Of a stretch of DNA of 64,000 nucleotides, positions 9,360-17,437 are shown piece after piece. The DNA comes from an uncultured Erythrobacter sp. (GTDB lineage: Bacteria > Pseudomonadota > Alphaproteobacteria > Sphingomonadales > Sphingomonadaceae). Every line of letters begins with the position of its first letter. Position 1 is the stretch's first letter. The notes under the pieces were generated by a model. The model had not been told where the DNA came from, made no database searches, and saw only the letters and a program-made list of their open reading frames with translations. The stretch spans positions 62,001-126,000 of the forward strand of contig CANMSD010000001.1 of the NCBI GenBank assembly GCA_947500645.1. The letters run 5' to 3'. The translations under genes were made by a program, and so were the position numbers.

Positions 9360-10337
9360 ATGGCTACCCATCACACAAAGATGCTGATCATCGGTTCCGG
9401 TCCGGCGGGCTATAGCGCAGCGATTTATGGTGCGCGCGCCATGCTGGAACCAATCGTGGTGCAGGGGCTGCAGCCCGGCGGTCAGCTGACCATCACCACC
9501 GATGTCGAGAACTATCCCGGCTTTCGCGAAGTGGTGCAGGGCCCATGGCTGATGGAAGAGATGAAGGCGCAGGCCGAGCATGTCGGCACGCGCATGATGT
9601 GGGACACGATCGTCTCAGTCGATCTCGAGGGAGGTTCCCCCTTCCGCGCGATTGGCGATAGCGGCGATGAATATATTGGCGAGACTTTGGTGATCTGTAC
9701 CGGTGCGCAGGCCAAATGGCTTGGCGCACCCGGCGAGCAGGAACTTGGCGGCAAGGGCGTATCGGCTTGCGCGACCTGCGATGGATTCTTCTATCGCGGC
9801 AAGAAGGTGGCAGTGATTGGCGGCGGCAACACTGCTGTCGAGGAAGCGCTCTATCTGACCAACCATTCCGACGACGTGACGCTCATCCACCGCCGCGATG
9901 AGCTACGCGCGGAGAAGATCCTGCAGGACCGGCTGTTCAAGTCGGACAAGATTTCGACGCTCTGGAACAAGACGGTGAAGAGCTTCGAGGCGGGCGAGGA
10001 TGGCTCGCTGCATCACCTCGTGCTCGAGGATACTCAAACCGGCGAGACCTCGACGCTCGAAGTCGATGGCGCCTTTGTGGCAATTGGCCATGCACCGGCG
10101 ACCGAGCTGTTCAAGGGCAAGCTTGCGATGGATGCGAGCGGCTATCTCGATGTCGAGCCCGGCACGCCCAAGACCGCCATTCCCGGCGTCTTCGCGGCTG
10201 GTGACGTGACCGACCACGTATATCGTCAGGCCGTGACGGCGGCGGGCATGGGCTGCATGGCCGCGCTCGATGGAGAGCGCTTTCTGGCAGCGCGTGAGGA
10301 TGCGGAGGAAGAAGCGGTCAGCGAGGCGGCCGAATAG
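9360..10337 (+). CDS. trxB: Thioredoxin-disulfide reductase
   Basis: 325 residues. Reduces thioredoxin with NADPH through FAD. The FAD Rossmann motif IGSGPAGYSAAIYGA is near residues 11-25; the redox pair C137/C140 lies in CATCDGFF; the NADPH motif GGGNTAVEEALYL follows; the C-terminal FAD motif is VFAAGDVTDHVYRQ. ATG 9360 is chosen because MATHHTKMLIIGSGPAG is the family N-terminus; a longer frame from 9279 would run into the phosphatase gene. A terminator hairpin follows. Confidence 0.96.
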   Translation: MATHHTKMLIIGSGPAGYSAAIYGARAMLEPIVVQGLQPGGQLTITTDVENYPGFREVVQGPWLMEEMKAQAEHVGTRMMWDTIVSVDLEGGSPFRAIGDSGDEYIGETLVICTGAQAKWLGAPGEQELGGKGVSACATCDGFFYRGKKVAVIGGGNTAVEEALYLTNHSDDVTLIHRRDELRAEKILQDRLFKSDKISTLWNKTVKSFEAGEDGSLHHLVLEDTQTGETSTLEVDGAFVAIGHAPATELFKGKLAMDASGYLDVEPGTPKTAIPGVFAAGDVTDHVYRQAVTAAGMGCMAALDGERFLAAREDAEEEAVSEAAE

Positions 10338-10363
10338 ATCGACCCACAGATCGCAGAACGAAT

Positions 10364-10394
10364 AAGGGGCTCCGGTTGCGAGGCCCCTTTTCGT
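10364..10394 (+). terminator. Rho-independent terminator after trxB
   Basis: AGGGGCTC, a short loop (CGGTTGC) and GAGGCCCC form a GC-rich stem followed by TTTTCG. It sits between the convergent trxB and MAPEG genes and could serve both directions, although the T-run favours the plus strand. Confidence 0.75.
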
Positions 10395-10402
10395 TTAGGT
10401 GG

Positions 10403-10855
10403 TCATGCAAACACCACGAACGCTGCCTTGCCGATCAGCGCGATCAGCACCACGCTCGACAGTGCAAACAGGATGAAGCGCACGATCACCTTGTTCGCCG
10501 TAACCTGGATCAGCGAGTGTGCGATCCGCAGGCCGACATAGATCCACGCGAGCAGCGCGTTCGGCCCGTCACCTGCGCCGATGATCGCGAGGATCACGGC
10601 AACGGCATAGAACAGCGTCGGCTGCTCATGCAGGTGGTTATAATTGTCCGCCTTCCAGTTGACCTTCTCGGGCAGTTTCGCGCGTAGCCCTGCGCCTGTT
10701 GTCCCGACCAGTTTCGCCGGATCGGCAATGTCGGGCGATTTCTGCATCGCCGGAATGCGGGTCGCATACATCCACACCCACATGACCATGGTCCAGAGCA
10801 TCAGCGCGACGGCGGGTTGGAGAATTTGCATTCCCACGGTTTCGAAATTGCTCAT
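10403..10855 (-). CDS. MAPEG family membrane protein (copy 1)
   Basis: 150 residues, four predicted membrane helices, beginning MSNFETVGMQILQPAVALMLW. The loop HLHEQPTLFYAVAVILAIIGAG is typical of bacterial MAPEG (membrane-associated eicosanoid/glutathione metabolism) proteins. The start ATG overlaps the TGA of the upstream paralogue (ATGA), so the two form a tandem pair. The two copies share the HLHEQPTLFYA block, the LAWIYVGxRIxHSL block and near-equal length. A longer in-frame extension up to 11020 is an artefact. The bacterial function is not known; a glutathione-linked or peroxide-linked activity is possible. Confidence 0.88.
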   Translation of the reverse strand: MSNFETVGMQILQPAVALMLWTMVMWVWMYATRIPAMQKSPDIADPAKLVGTTGAGLRAKLPEKVNWKADNYNHLHEQPTLFYAVAVILAIIGAGDGPNALLAWIYVGLRIAHSLIQVTANKVIVRFILFALSSVVLIALIGKAAFVVFA

Positions 10856-11304
10856 GAGGGCAGTGCTCCCGGATCGAAGAAGAGTGTGGCCATGACAGCG
10901 CGAACGGCCAAGGCGATCAGCGCGAGGCTCGCTAGCAAGAATAGCATGAAGCGAACCGGAATCTTGTTGACGAGGATTTGCCAGAGCGAGTGAACGATCC
11001 GGATCCCGACATAAATCCACGCCAGCATAACATCGATCGCTCCTGCGCCCATTATCGCGAGGATCACCACCGTTGCGTAGAATAGAGTAGGCTGTTCGTG
11101 CAGGTGCGTATGATTATGCGCGGGCCAGTTGGCCTTGTCGGGTATCACGCCTTCCAGGTCTTGCCCGCGTGCGCCCTCTTTTCGCGTAAGCTTCGATTTG
11201 TCGACTTTGGCGATCGCCCCGAATCTGGCCGGTATGATCCACAGCAGAACGACGAGTGTCCATAAGATCAGAACCGCCGCTGGCGCTAACATCTGCGCTT
11301 GCAT
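10852..11304 (-). CDS. MAPEG family membrane protein (copy 2)
   Basis: 150 residues with the same four-helix plan as its downstream paralogue: MQAQMLAPAAVLILWTLVVLLW, then a basic loop (VDKSKLTRKEGARGQD), HNHTHLHEQPTLFYATVVILAIMGAG, LAWIYVGIRIVHSLWQ and a hydrophobic C-terminus. It is translated first and coupled by ATGA to copy 1. A possible Shine-Dalgarno (GAGGGAGA in the transcript) lies just before the ATG. The tandem arrangement suggests a local duplication or a hetero-oligomer, since MAPEG proteins work as trimers. Confidence 0.88.
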   Translation of the reverse strand: MQAQMLAPAAVLILWTLVVLLWIIPARFGAIAKVDKSKLTRKEGARGQDLEGVIPDKANWPAHNHTHLHEQPTLFYATVVILAIMGAGAIDVMLAWIYVGIRIVHSLWQILVNKIPVRFMLFLLASLALIALAVRAVMATLFFDPGALPS

Positions 11305-11364
11305 GATTGTCTCCCTCTTGACGCATTCCTGAGAGAGGGCTGTCAGATTGTCAATTGCAACCGA

Positions 11365-12321
11365 TCACCCGTTGGCGATAGTCCTGGCGAAATCGGCAGG
11401 GTCGGCATTGCCGCCCGTCAGCATGATGACGGTGCGCTCATCGAGCGGCGCCTTGCCCGCGAGCGCTGCGGCGAGCGCCGCCGCTCCACCCGGTTCGATC
11501 ACCATGCGCAAATTGGCAAAGGCCCAGCGCTGCGCCTCGCGCACTTCCTCGTCGGTCACAGCGATGCACGGCTCTGCACGTCCCGCGAGCAGATCGAGAT
11601 TGAGCTGCTTGGTTGCGGTCGGCTGCAGCGCATCGCAGATGGTCTTCGGTGCGTCCGCGCCAACCTCGACGATCTTGCCCGCTGCGAGCGCTTGCCCCAC
11701 CATATCCCACCCCAGCGGTTCCACCACATGCACCGCAGCATCGGGGCAGGCGAGGGTGAGGCCAGCAGCCAGCCCGCCGCCTCCGCAGCAAGCGATGAGC
11801 GAACTCGGCTGACCGCCCAATTGCTCCATTACCTCGATGCCGGCGCTGCCCTGTCCTTCGATCACCCAAGGATCTCCGAACGCGTGAACCAAGGTTCCGC
11901 CCCGCTCCTCGATCAGTCTGGCCGCGACCTGATCGCGGTCTTCACCGGGCCGTTCGTAGAGGACGACCTCCGCGCCCAGCGCACGGGTGTTGTCGAGCTT
12001 CACTTGCGGCGCGTCGTGCGGCATCACGATGGTCGCCTTGATGCCGAGTTTGCGCGCTGCCCACGCTACACCTTGCGCATGGTTGCCGCTCGAAACCGCG
12101 ACTACGCTGCCTGCGCGCTCTTCCTCATTCATGGCGCTCAAGCGATGCCAGCCGCCGCGGATCTTGAAAGCGCCGATCGGTTGCAGGTTCTCCGCCTTCA
12201 CCCAGCAGCTGGTGCCGCCGATCTCGACTGGCAAGAGCGGGGTCGGCGGCAGGATGTCGGCGATCTTGCGCGCCGCCTCTAGCACACCTTCTCTGGTCGG
12301 CGTTCTCGGGCCGCTCGTCAT
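11365..12321 (-). CDS. Threonine/serine dehydratase family PLP enzyme
   Basis: 318 residues, fold-type II PLP enzyme. The PLP lysine is K53 in GAFKIRGG; SSGNHAQGVAWAA is the substrate loop and CCGGGGLAAG the phosphate-binding glycine loop. There is no C-terminal ACT regulatory domain, so it resembles catabolic dehydratases or serine racemase-like enzymes rather than biosynthetic IlvA. ATG 12321 has a good Shine-Dalgarno (GGAAGG) and gives the family N-terminus; an upstream extension to 12408 is not supported. Threonine to 2-oxobutyrate would feed propionyl-CoA, which this window degrades; that link is inference. Confidence 0.88.
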   Translation of the reverse strand: MTSGPRTPTREGVLEAARKIADILPPTPLLPVEIGGTSCWVKAENLQPIGAFKIRGGWHRLSAMNEEERAGSVVAVSSGNHAQGVAWAARKLGIKATIVMPHDAPQVKLDNTRALGAEVVLYERPGEDRDQVAARLIEERGGTLVHAFGDPWVIEGQGSAGIEVMEQLGGQPSSLIACCGGGGLAAGLTLACPDAAVHVVEPLGWDMVGQALAAGKIVEVGADAPKTICDALQPTATKQLNLDLLAGRAEPCIAVTDEEVREAQRWAFANLRMVIEPGGAAALAAALAGKAPLDERTVIMLTGGNADPADFARTIANG

Positions 12322-12535
12322 GCGTCGAACCTTCCTTGATGGAACACATGGAACACAGTTCTGGTGAAGAAAACACGGCTCGCAATTCGCGTGCGAAATT
12401 GACGGCAAATAGGGCGGCGAATGGTCATGCCATCGCTATGGCGCGAAGCGAGTTCGTAGGAAAGCCTTGGATCGATTTACGATGACGATGCATTGTCCTA
12501 CTGAGCGCAAGATTCGAATTTGAAAGGTTTCTTCC

Positions 12536-13747
12536 ATGTCGACTGTCCTTGTTATCGGTGCTGGCGGCGTCAGCTCGGTTTGCGTCCACAAGATGGCCCA
12601 AAATGAAGGCATCTTCACCGATATTCATCTCGCCAGCCGGACCAAGCGCAAATGCGATGCCATCGCTGAAAGTGTGAAGCAGCGCGAAAGTGTCGATATC
12701 GCGACGTATGAGATCGACGCTGAAGAAGTGCCCGCCATGGTCCAACTGATCCGCGAGGTTCAGCCGAGCCTCGTCGTGAACCTCGCGCTGCCGTATCAGG
12801 ATCTGCCGATCATGGATGCGTGCTTGGAGGCGGGCGTGCATTATCTCGACACCGCGAATTACGAGCCGAAGGACGAGGCGAAGTTCGAGTATAAATGGCA
12901 GTGGGCCTATCACGACCGGTTCAAGGAGGCGGGGTTGATGGCGCTGCTCGGCTCGGGCTTCGATCCGGGCGTCACATCCGTTTTCACCATGTGGCTGAAG
13001 AAGCATAAGTTGAAGACCATCCGCCAGCTCGACATTCTCGACTGCAATGGCGGTGATCACGGTCAGGCCTTCGCGACTAACTTCAATCCGGAAATCAACA
13101 TTCGCGAAGTGACCGCGCCCGCGCGGCATTGGGAGAATGGCGAGTGGGTCGAGACCCCGGCAATGCAGGTGAAGACTGAGTTTGATTTTGAAGCGGTTGG
13201 CCCGCGCAACGCCTATCTGATGTATCACGAGGAGCTTGAGAGCCTCTCCAAGTTCATTCCGGAATTGGAGCGTGCGCGGTTCTGGATGACGTTTGGCGAT
13301 GAATACATCAAGCACCTGACCGTGCTGCAGAATGTCGGCATGACCGGGATCGAGCCGATCAAATATCAGGGCAAGGAAATCATCCCGCTGCAATTCCTCG
13401 CCGCCGTGCTCCCCAAGCCGGAAACTCTGGGCGAAACCACCACCGGGAACACCAATATCGGCGTGATCGCGACCGGTGAGGCGCTGGATGGTTCAGGTGA
13501 AAAGACGTTCTACATCAACAACATATGCTCGCACGAGGCCGCGTTTGAAGAAACCGGCAATCAGGCGGTGAGCTACACAACTGGCGTGCCAGCCATGATC
13601 GGCTCTGCGATGATGGTGACTGGCAAGTGGACAGGTGAAGGCGTGTTCAACATGGAAGAAATGGACCCCGATCCGTTCATGGACATGCTGAACGCGCATG
13701 GCCTGCCGTGGCAGGTGGAAGAGCTGGACGGGCCGGTGGCGTTTTGA
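12536..13747 (+). CDS. Carboxy(nor)spermidine dehydrogenase, saccharopine dehydrogenase family
   Basis: 403 residues. Rossmann start MSTVLVIGAGGVSSVCVHKMAQN, then LASRTKRKCDAIAE (cofactor side) and VVNLALPYQDLPIMDACLEAGVHYLDTANYEP. The long C-terminal domain contains LLGSGFDPGVTSVFTMW and NICSHEAAFEETGNQAVSYTTGVPAMIG. These match carboxyspermidine/carboxynorspermidine synthase (LYS9-like), which reductively condenses putrescine or diaminopropane with aspartate semialdehyde. Shine-Dalgarno AAAGG lies eight bases upstream of the start. The decarboxylase for its product is two genes downstream and the genes overlap, so function and operon agree. Confidence 0.9.
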   Translation: MSTVLVIGAGGVSSVCVHKMAQNEGIFTDIHLASRTKRKCDAIAESVKQRESVDIATYEIDAEEVPAMVQLIREVQPSLVVNLALPYQDLPIMDACLEAGVHYLDTANYEPKDEAKFEYKWQWAYHDRFKEAGLMALLGSGFDPGVTSVFTMWLKKHKLKTIRQLDILDCNGGDHGQAFATNFNPEINIREVTAPARHWENGEWVETPAMQVKTEFDFEAVGPRNAYLMYHEELESLSKFIPELERARFWMTFGDEYIKHLTVLQNVGMTGIEPIKYQGKEIIPLQFLAAVLPKPETLGETTTGNTNIGVIATGEALDGSGEKTFYINNICSHEAAFEETGNQAVSYTTGVPAMIGSAMMVTGKWTGEGVFNMEEMDPDPFMDMLNAHGLPWQVEELDGPVAF

Positions 13748-14145
13748 GCCAAACACTCTCCCGCGCGGTAGCAGCTTGCGCAACTTTGGCCGCGTTGCCG
13801 GCCTGTGACCAAATTAGCGAACCCAAAGTTGTGATCGAACACCCGGTCGAACTGATCGAAATTCCGGCAATCTATCGCGGGCACTGGAGCACTTCTCTTG
13901 ACCTTTGCGATCACGTGACTGGCGATTCATCCCAGTGGATGTTTGTCGGGCCTGAAACAGTGGGCAGTTTCGAACATATGTACCCGGTCAGCGAGGTTAC
14001 ATTGTTCGAGGACCGGCTCGAATTCACCAGTCGCTTTGGCGATAAATATGCGATGACGATGGAAGGTGAAGGCGCGATCACAGTGACGTTTCAGGATAAT
14101 GAAGGTCAGAAAATGGTCCGCTGCCCGGATGAGGACGAGCGGTAA
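13744..14145 (+). CDS. Small putative lipoprotein inside the carboxyspermidine operon
   Basis: 133 residues from TTG 13744, which overlaps the preceding TGA as TTGA. This start gives a short positive N-terminus, a hydrophobic core and the lipobox LPAC (cleavage before C22 or nearby), so an exported lipoprotein is likely. GTG/TTG codons further upstream lie inside the dehydrogenase gene. The mature part (about 110 residues) is a compact, probably beta-rich domain with RGHWSTSLDLCDHVTGDSS and an exposed Cys pair that may be oxidised. I recognise no family. The TAATG overlap with the decarboxylase gene means it is co-translated with polyamine synthesis, an odd partner for a lipoprotein. Confidence 0.75.
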   Translation: MSQTLSRAVAACATLAALPACDQISEPKVVIEHPVELIEIPAIYRGHWSTSLDLCDHVTGDSSQWMFVGPETVGSFEHMYPVSEVTLFEDRLEFTSRFGDKYAMTMEGEGAITVTFQDNEGQKMVRCPDEDER

Positions 14146-15338
14146 TGGAAACCAAAGCCGGCAATCCGGGCGCTTTCGCCCAGTTCGATCTGTCCCGCGT
14201 CGACAGCCCAGCCTTCGTCGTCGACGCGGCGAAGATCCGCGCGAACTGTCAGGTGCTAGCGGGCATTCGCGACGAGGCTGCGAGCGACGGGGCGAGCATC
14301 AAGGTCTTCGCCGCGCTCAAGGCGTTCTCCATGTGGTCGACCGCGCATTTCATCGGCGAATATCTCGACGGCGTTTCGACAAGCGGGTTGTGGGAAGCGC
14401 GGCTGGCAAGCGAGTTCTATGACGGCGAAATCGCGACCTACTCGGCGGCGTTCAAGCCCGAGGAGCTGGACGAGATTTGCCGGCTGTCCGACCATGTGAT
14501 CTTCAACTCGCCCGGCCAGATGAAGCGCGCGGCGCTCATTCTGGATCAGGCGGCGGTGACGGGCGGGGATGTCAGCGTCGGCCTCAGGCTTAACCCGATG
14601 GTCCCGACCGGCGAAGTGCCCAAATACGATCCCAGCGCCCCCGGATCACGGCTCGGCTTTCCGATCGACCAGCTGACCGAAGAGGCGATGGAGGGCGTCG
14701 AAGGCATCCACTTCCACAATCTGTGCGAGCAGATTTTCGAGCCTTTGCGCGCGACGTGGGACCGGGTGTTCGACGCGATCGAGCCGTGGTTCGGGCAGCT
14801 CAAATGGATCAATATGGGCGGCGGACACCACATCACCCGCGATGACTACGAGCGCGATGAGCTGGTCGACTTCCTGCGCGATGCGGCGGCGGATACGGGC
14901 GCGGAGATCATACTCGAACCCGGCGAGGCGGTCGCGCTGGATGCGGGCATTCTGGTGGGCACCTTGCTTGATACCGGCTTCAACGATGTGCCCATCGGCA
15001 TCACCGATATTTCGGCCACCTGCCACATGCCCGACGTTCTGGAGGCGCCTTACCGCCCCGCAATGCTGGGCGAGCTATCGGATGAGAGCCAGGTGCCGAT
15101 CCGCTTGGGTGGGCCCTCATGCCTTGCAGGCGATGTGATCGGCGATTACCGCCTGCCTGTGAAGGCCGATCCGGGCGCGCGCTTTGCCTTCCTTGATCAG
15201 GCGCATTATTCGATGGTGAAGACCAACACGTTCAACGGCGTGCAACTGCCCAGCATCTGGCTGTGGGACAGCGAAACCGATGCGCTCGAATGCGTGAAAC
15301 GGTTTGAGTACGAGGATTTCAAGGACCGGCTTAGTTAA
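14145..15338 (+). CDS. nspC: Carboxy(nor)spermidine decarboxylase
   Basis: 397 residues, PLP-dependent alanine-racemase-fold decarboxylase. K59 in AALKAFSMW is the expected PLP lysine; FHNLCEQ, NMGGGHHITRDDY and EPGEAVALDAG are the conserved phosphate-binding and barrel motifs; GPSCLAGDVIGDY holds the C-terminal catalytic Cys. Converts carboxyspermidine to spermidine (or carboxynorspermidine to norspermidine). Start ATG overlaps the previous stop (TAATG). Together with the upstream dehydrogenase and the ornithine decarboxylase at 18215 it completes a spermidine route that does not need S-adenosylmethionine decarboxylase. Confidence 0.93.
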   Translation: METKAGNPGAFAQFDLSRVDSPAFVVDAAKIRANCQVLAGIRDEAASDGASIKVFAALKAFSMWSTAHFIGEYLDGVSTSGLWEARLASEFYDGEIATYSAAFKPEELDEICRLSDHVIFNSPGQMKRAALILDQAAVTGGDVSVGLRLNPMVPTGEVPKYDPSAPGSRLGFPIDQLTEEAMEGVEGIHFHNLCEQIFEPLRATWDRVFDAIEPWFGQLKWINMGGGHHITRDDYERDELVDFLRDAAADTGAEIILEPGEAVALDAGILVGTLLDTGFNDVPIGITDISATCHMPDVLEAPYRPAMLGELSDESQVPIRLGGPSCLAGDVIGDYRLPVKADPGARFAFLDQAHYSMVKTNTFNGVQLPSIWLWDSETDALECVKRFEYEDFKDRLS

Positions 15339-15342
15339 GCGC

Positions 15343-16275
15343 TCACACCGCCTTCGCAACTTCGGCAATCCTTGCGAACTGCTCGATTGTGCTGGCAATT
15401 GCCTCATGGTCATTGGGGGTACCATGTGAACTGCCTTCGAACAAATTTCCGCTTTCGATGATCAAAACGAAATAGCCATCGTGAAAGATGGCGCTGGTGT
15501 GCCGACCTGCGCCAAACAGGCCCTCCATACGGTTGATTTCACTTATGACCTGAGGGGTGATCAGACGTTTAGCTTCCTCAGGATCTTCGGAATAGCACTC
15601 AAACCGTCCGTCAAAGTCGGCGTTGCTTGTCGGTACGGGAGCCATCCCGAGCTCAATCGGAGAGGCAGGGCTATTGAGCAGATAGGTCTCGCTCCAATCG
15701 CGCAGGTCATCTTTTTCGCGGATCAAGGTGGCTCCTTTGAACTGCGATCGGGTACGGATCGAAAGCAGTGCGCCTCGGAACACGTTGGACCAGTGACGTT
15801 TATTGCCGCGCTCTTGTCTTTTTTGCAGGTGCACTTCGATGAGCTCAAAAGCGCGCTCGTCGAATTCGCCGATCCATAAATCCTCAAATTCGGCTTTGTC
15901 ATGGACGGGGAGGAGGCCGAAGTAGGTACCGCATTCATAGGCAAAATTGGCGTTGGGATAGGCCTGATATTCAAGCTTCATAGCGCGAGCGATTTCGGTG
16001 TTTGTCTCGATTTTGACCGCTGGCATGAGCGCTCGGGCGGGTGCCTGCGCCCACATGTAAACGAATGCCAAAATAGCCAAAGTTCCCAATATCTTGTTTA
16101 GCCAATTGCCATCAAGCGCGACCAATGAAAAGAGTAGCGCACCAAGAACAACAGGGAGAGTGAATGCGAGCCTGACCAAGCCTTTGCGATTGGCTGCACG
16201 GCGTTCGTCTTCGAGCGAGGCAAGCCAAACGCCCAGCTCACCTTGCATGATAATCTCAGGATCAGGATATCGCAC
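15343..16275 (-). CDS. DUF3137 domain membrane protein (copy 1)
   Basis: 310 residues. Two adjacent hydrophobic helices (about 32-55 and 60-80) are followed by a large soluble domain with FAYECGTYFGLLP, FEDLWIGEFDERAFELIEVHLQKRQERG and NVFRGALLSIRT, the DUF3137 pattern. It ends ESGNLFEGSS, shared with its neighbour at 16302-17342. The start is GTG 16275 by alignment with the neighbour (MRADVNKLMGGELGNWL); ATG 16248 is the alternative and neither has a strong Shine-Dalgarno. Less GC-rich in places than surrounding genes. Function unknown; the family often sits beside lemA, as here. Confidence 0.82.
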   Translation of the reverse strand: MRYPDPEIIMQGELGVWLASLEDERRAANRKGLVRLAFTLPVVLGALLFSLVALDGNWLNKILGTLAILAFVYMWAQAPARALMPAVKIETNTEIARAMKLEYQAYPNANFAYECGTYFGLLPVHDKAEFEDLWIGEFDERAFELIEVHLQKRQERGNKRHWSNVFRGALLSIRTRSQFKGATLIREKDDLRDWSETYLLNSPASPIELGMAPVPTSNADFDGRFECYSEDPEEAKRLITPQVISEINRMEGLFGAGRHTSAIFHDGYFVLIIESGNLFEGSSHGTPNDHEAIASTIEQFARIAEVAKAV

Positions 16276-16301
16276 TACTGGTCCAAGCCATTTCGCTCAG
16301 T

Positions 16302-17342
16302 TTATGACCCTTTCCTGCCAAATCCACCGCCGAGCGCAGAGCCGCTTGCGCCCAGGTTTCGCGCGTCATCGACGACCACTCCTGACTGGTGTTTGCCGCC
16401 GCCACGTTCGGTCTTGTTGATGGCTGTGCAGAGCCGTGCCAGCGACGCGAACTGTTCAGCAGCCTCTTCCGCTCGTTCATGATCGCCCGTTGAGTCGATA
16501 TGTCCGCTTTCAAACAGATTTCCGCTCTCGACGGCGATAATGACTTCGCCTCGGCTGAACAACGCGCGCACAGCATCGCCATCGAATGCGCGCTCGATCG
16601 CAATCAGATGCTCGACATAGCTCGGGTCGACCAGCACTCGGGCCTCGACCTGATCATCGCTCCACACTTCGAACACATTCTCAAACGCCGGATGGACCTG
16701 ATCGACAAAGGCGAGGTCATGCCCATCGAAGGAAACGCGATCAGCCCGTCCGCCAAGGCCAAACCATTTCTTGTGCTTACCCGCGCGCTGCAGCAGCGTG
16801 GTCGAACGGAATGTGCGGCCAAACTCCATCTGGATGATCGCACCGCGAAACACGGTAACCCAGCGTTTGTTCTTGCCGCTTCCCTTTTGTCTTTCGAGGT
16901 GCGCTTCGTAGAGTTGAAAGCCATGACCTTCGATCTCGCCGAACCAGCGGTCCTCGAAATCGTCGCGATGGTAATGTGGAACAAGACCGTAGGTTTTGGC
17001 GGCGTCGAACTCGCGCCCGGTCTCGACGTCATACTCGTAATGAATGCCCAGTTCGTTGGCGATGGCGGAATTGATGCCGATCTTGATCTCGCGCTTCGCC
17101 TTCTGGATGGGCGCATAGCCCCAGGCATAGCCGCCACCGATACCGAATGCGCTGATGAAGAACTTGAACGTTCCGCCCCAATCCGGGCCAAACCAAAGGA
17201 AGGCGAGGGCGGGGAGCAGGATCATCGCGGCGATGGTCCAACGGTTGTGCGCGGTTGCCTTCGCCTGCTCACGCATACCTTGCTGCTGGGCGAGCCAATT
17301 GCCCAATTCTCCGCCCATCAGCTTGTTTACATCGGCGCGCAT
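16302..17342 (-). CDS. DUF3137 domain membrane protein (copy 2)
   Basis: 346 residues, same plan as the preceding copy: MRADVNKLMGGELGNWLAQQQ, two hydrophobic helices (about 35-75), then the soluble domain with AAKTYGLVPHYHRDDFEDRWFGEIEGHGFQLYEAHLERQKG and FRGAIIQMEFGRTF, ending ESGNLFESGHIDSTGDHERA. A tail of about 35 residues is rich in Gly and basic residues. GAGG lies about ten bases before the ATG. Divergent from lemA across a 95-base intergenic region. DUF3137 and LemA are commonly found together; both are thought to act at the inner membrane, but the activity is not known. Confidence 0.85.
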   Translation of the reverse strand: MRADVNKLMGGELGNWLAQQQGMREQAKATAHNRWTIAAMILLPALAFLWFGPDWGGTFKFFISAFGIGGGYAWGYAPIQKAKREIKIGINSAIANELGIHYEYDVETGREFDAAKTYGLVPHYHRDDFEDRWFGEIEGHGFQLYEAHLERQKGSGKNKRWVTVFRGAIIQMEFGRTFRSTTLLQRAGKHKKWFGLGGRADRVSFDGHDLAFVDQVHPAFENVFEVWSDDQVEARVLVDPSYVEHLIAIERAFDGDAVRALFSRGEVIIAVESGNLFESGHIDSTGDHERAEEAAEQFASLARLCTAINKTERGGGKHQSGVVVDDARNLGASGSALGGGFGRKGS

Positions 17343-17437
17343 CGCCCCAGTCGCCTCCCACAGCCGCCTGGCTGGTAGTGTTTAACCCTTAACCTTTTAC
17401 CTGTATAACCTCAGATGGTTAAGAAAGGGATGGGTTA
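17343..17437. promoter_or_regulatory. Divergent promoter region between DUF3137 pair and lemA
   Basis: 95 bases that must drive both directions. It is AT-richer than its surroundings and contains repeated TTAACC/GGTTAA half-sites: TTTAACCCTTAACC near 17380-17393 and GGTTAAG near 17417. The inverted spacing suggests a regulator site, but I recognise no named operator. The lemA Shine-Dalgarno AAGGGATGGG lies at the right edge. Confidence 0.4.

Noticed and set aside
12341..12360. Tandem GGAAC with a downstream GTT resembling an EcfG general-stress promoter
   Set aside because: The spacing between GGAAC and GTT is 12 bases (or less from the second GGAAC) instead of 16-17, so it does not fit the known consensus.
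12425..13393. 322-codon open frame opposite the carboxyspermidine dehydrogenase
   Set aside because: Mirror of a well-conserved gene; no start signal and no family features.
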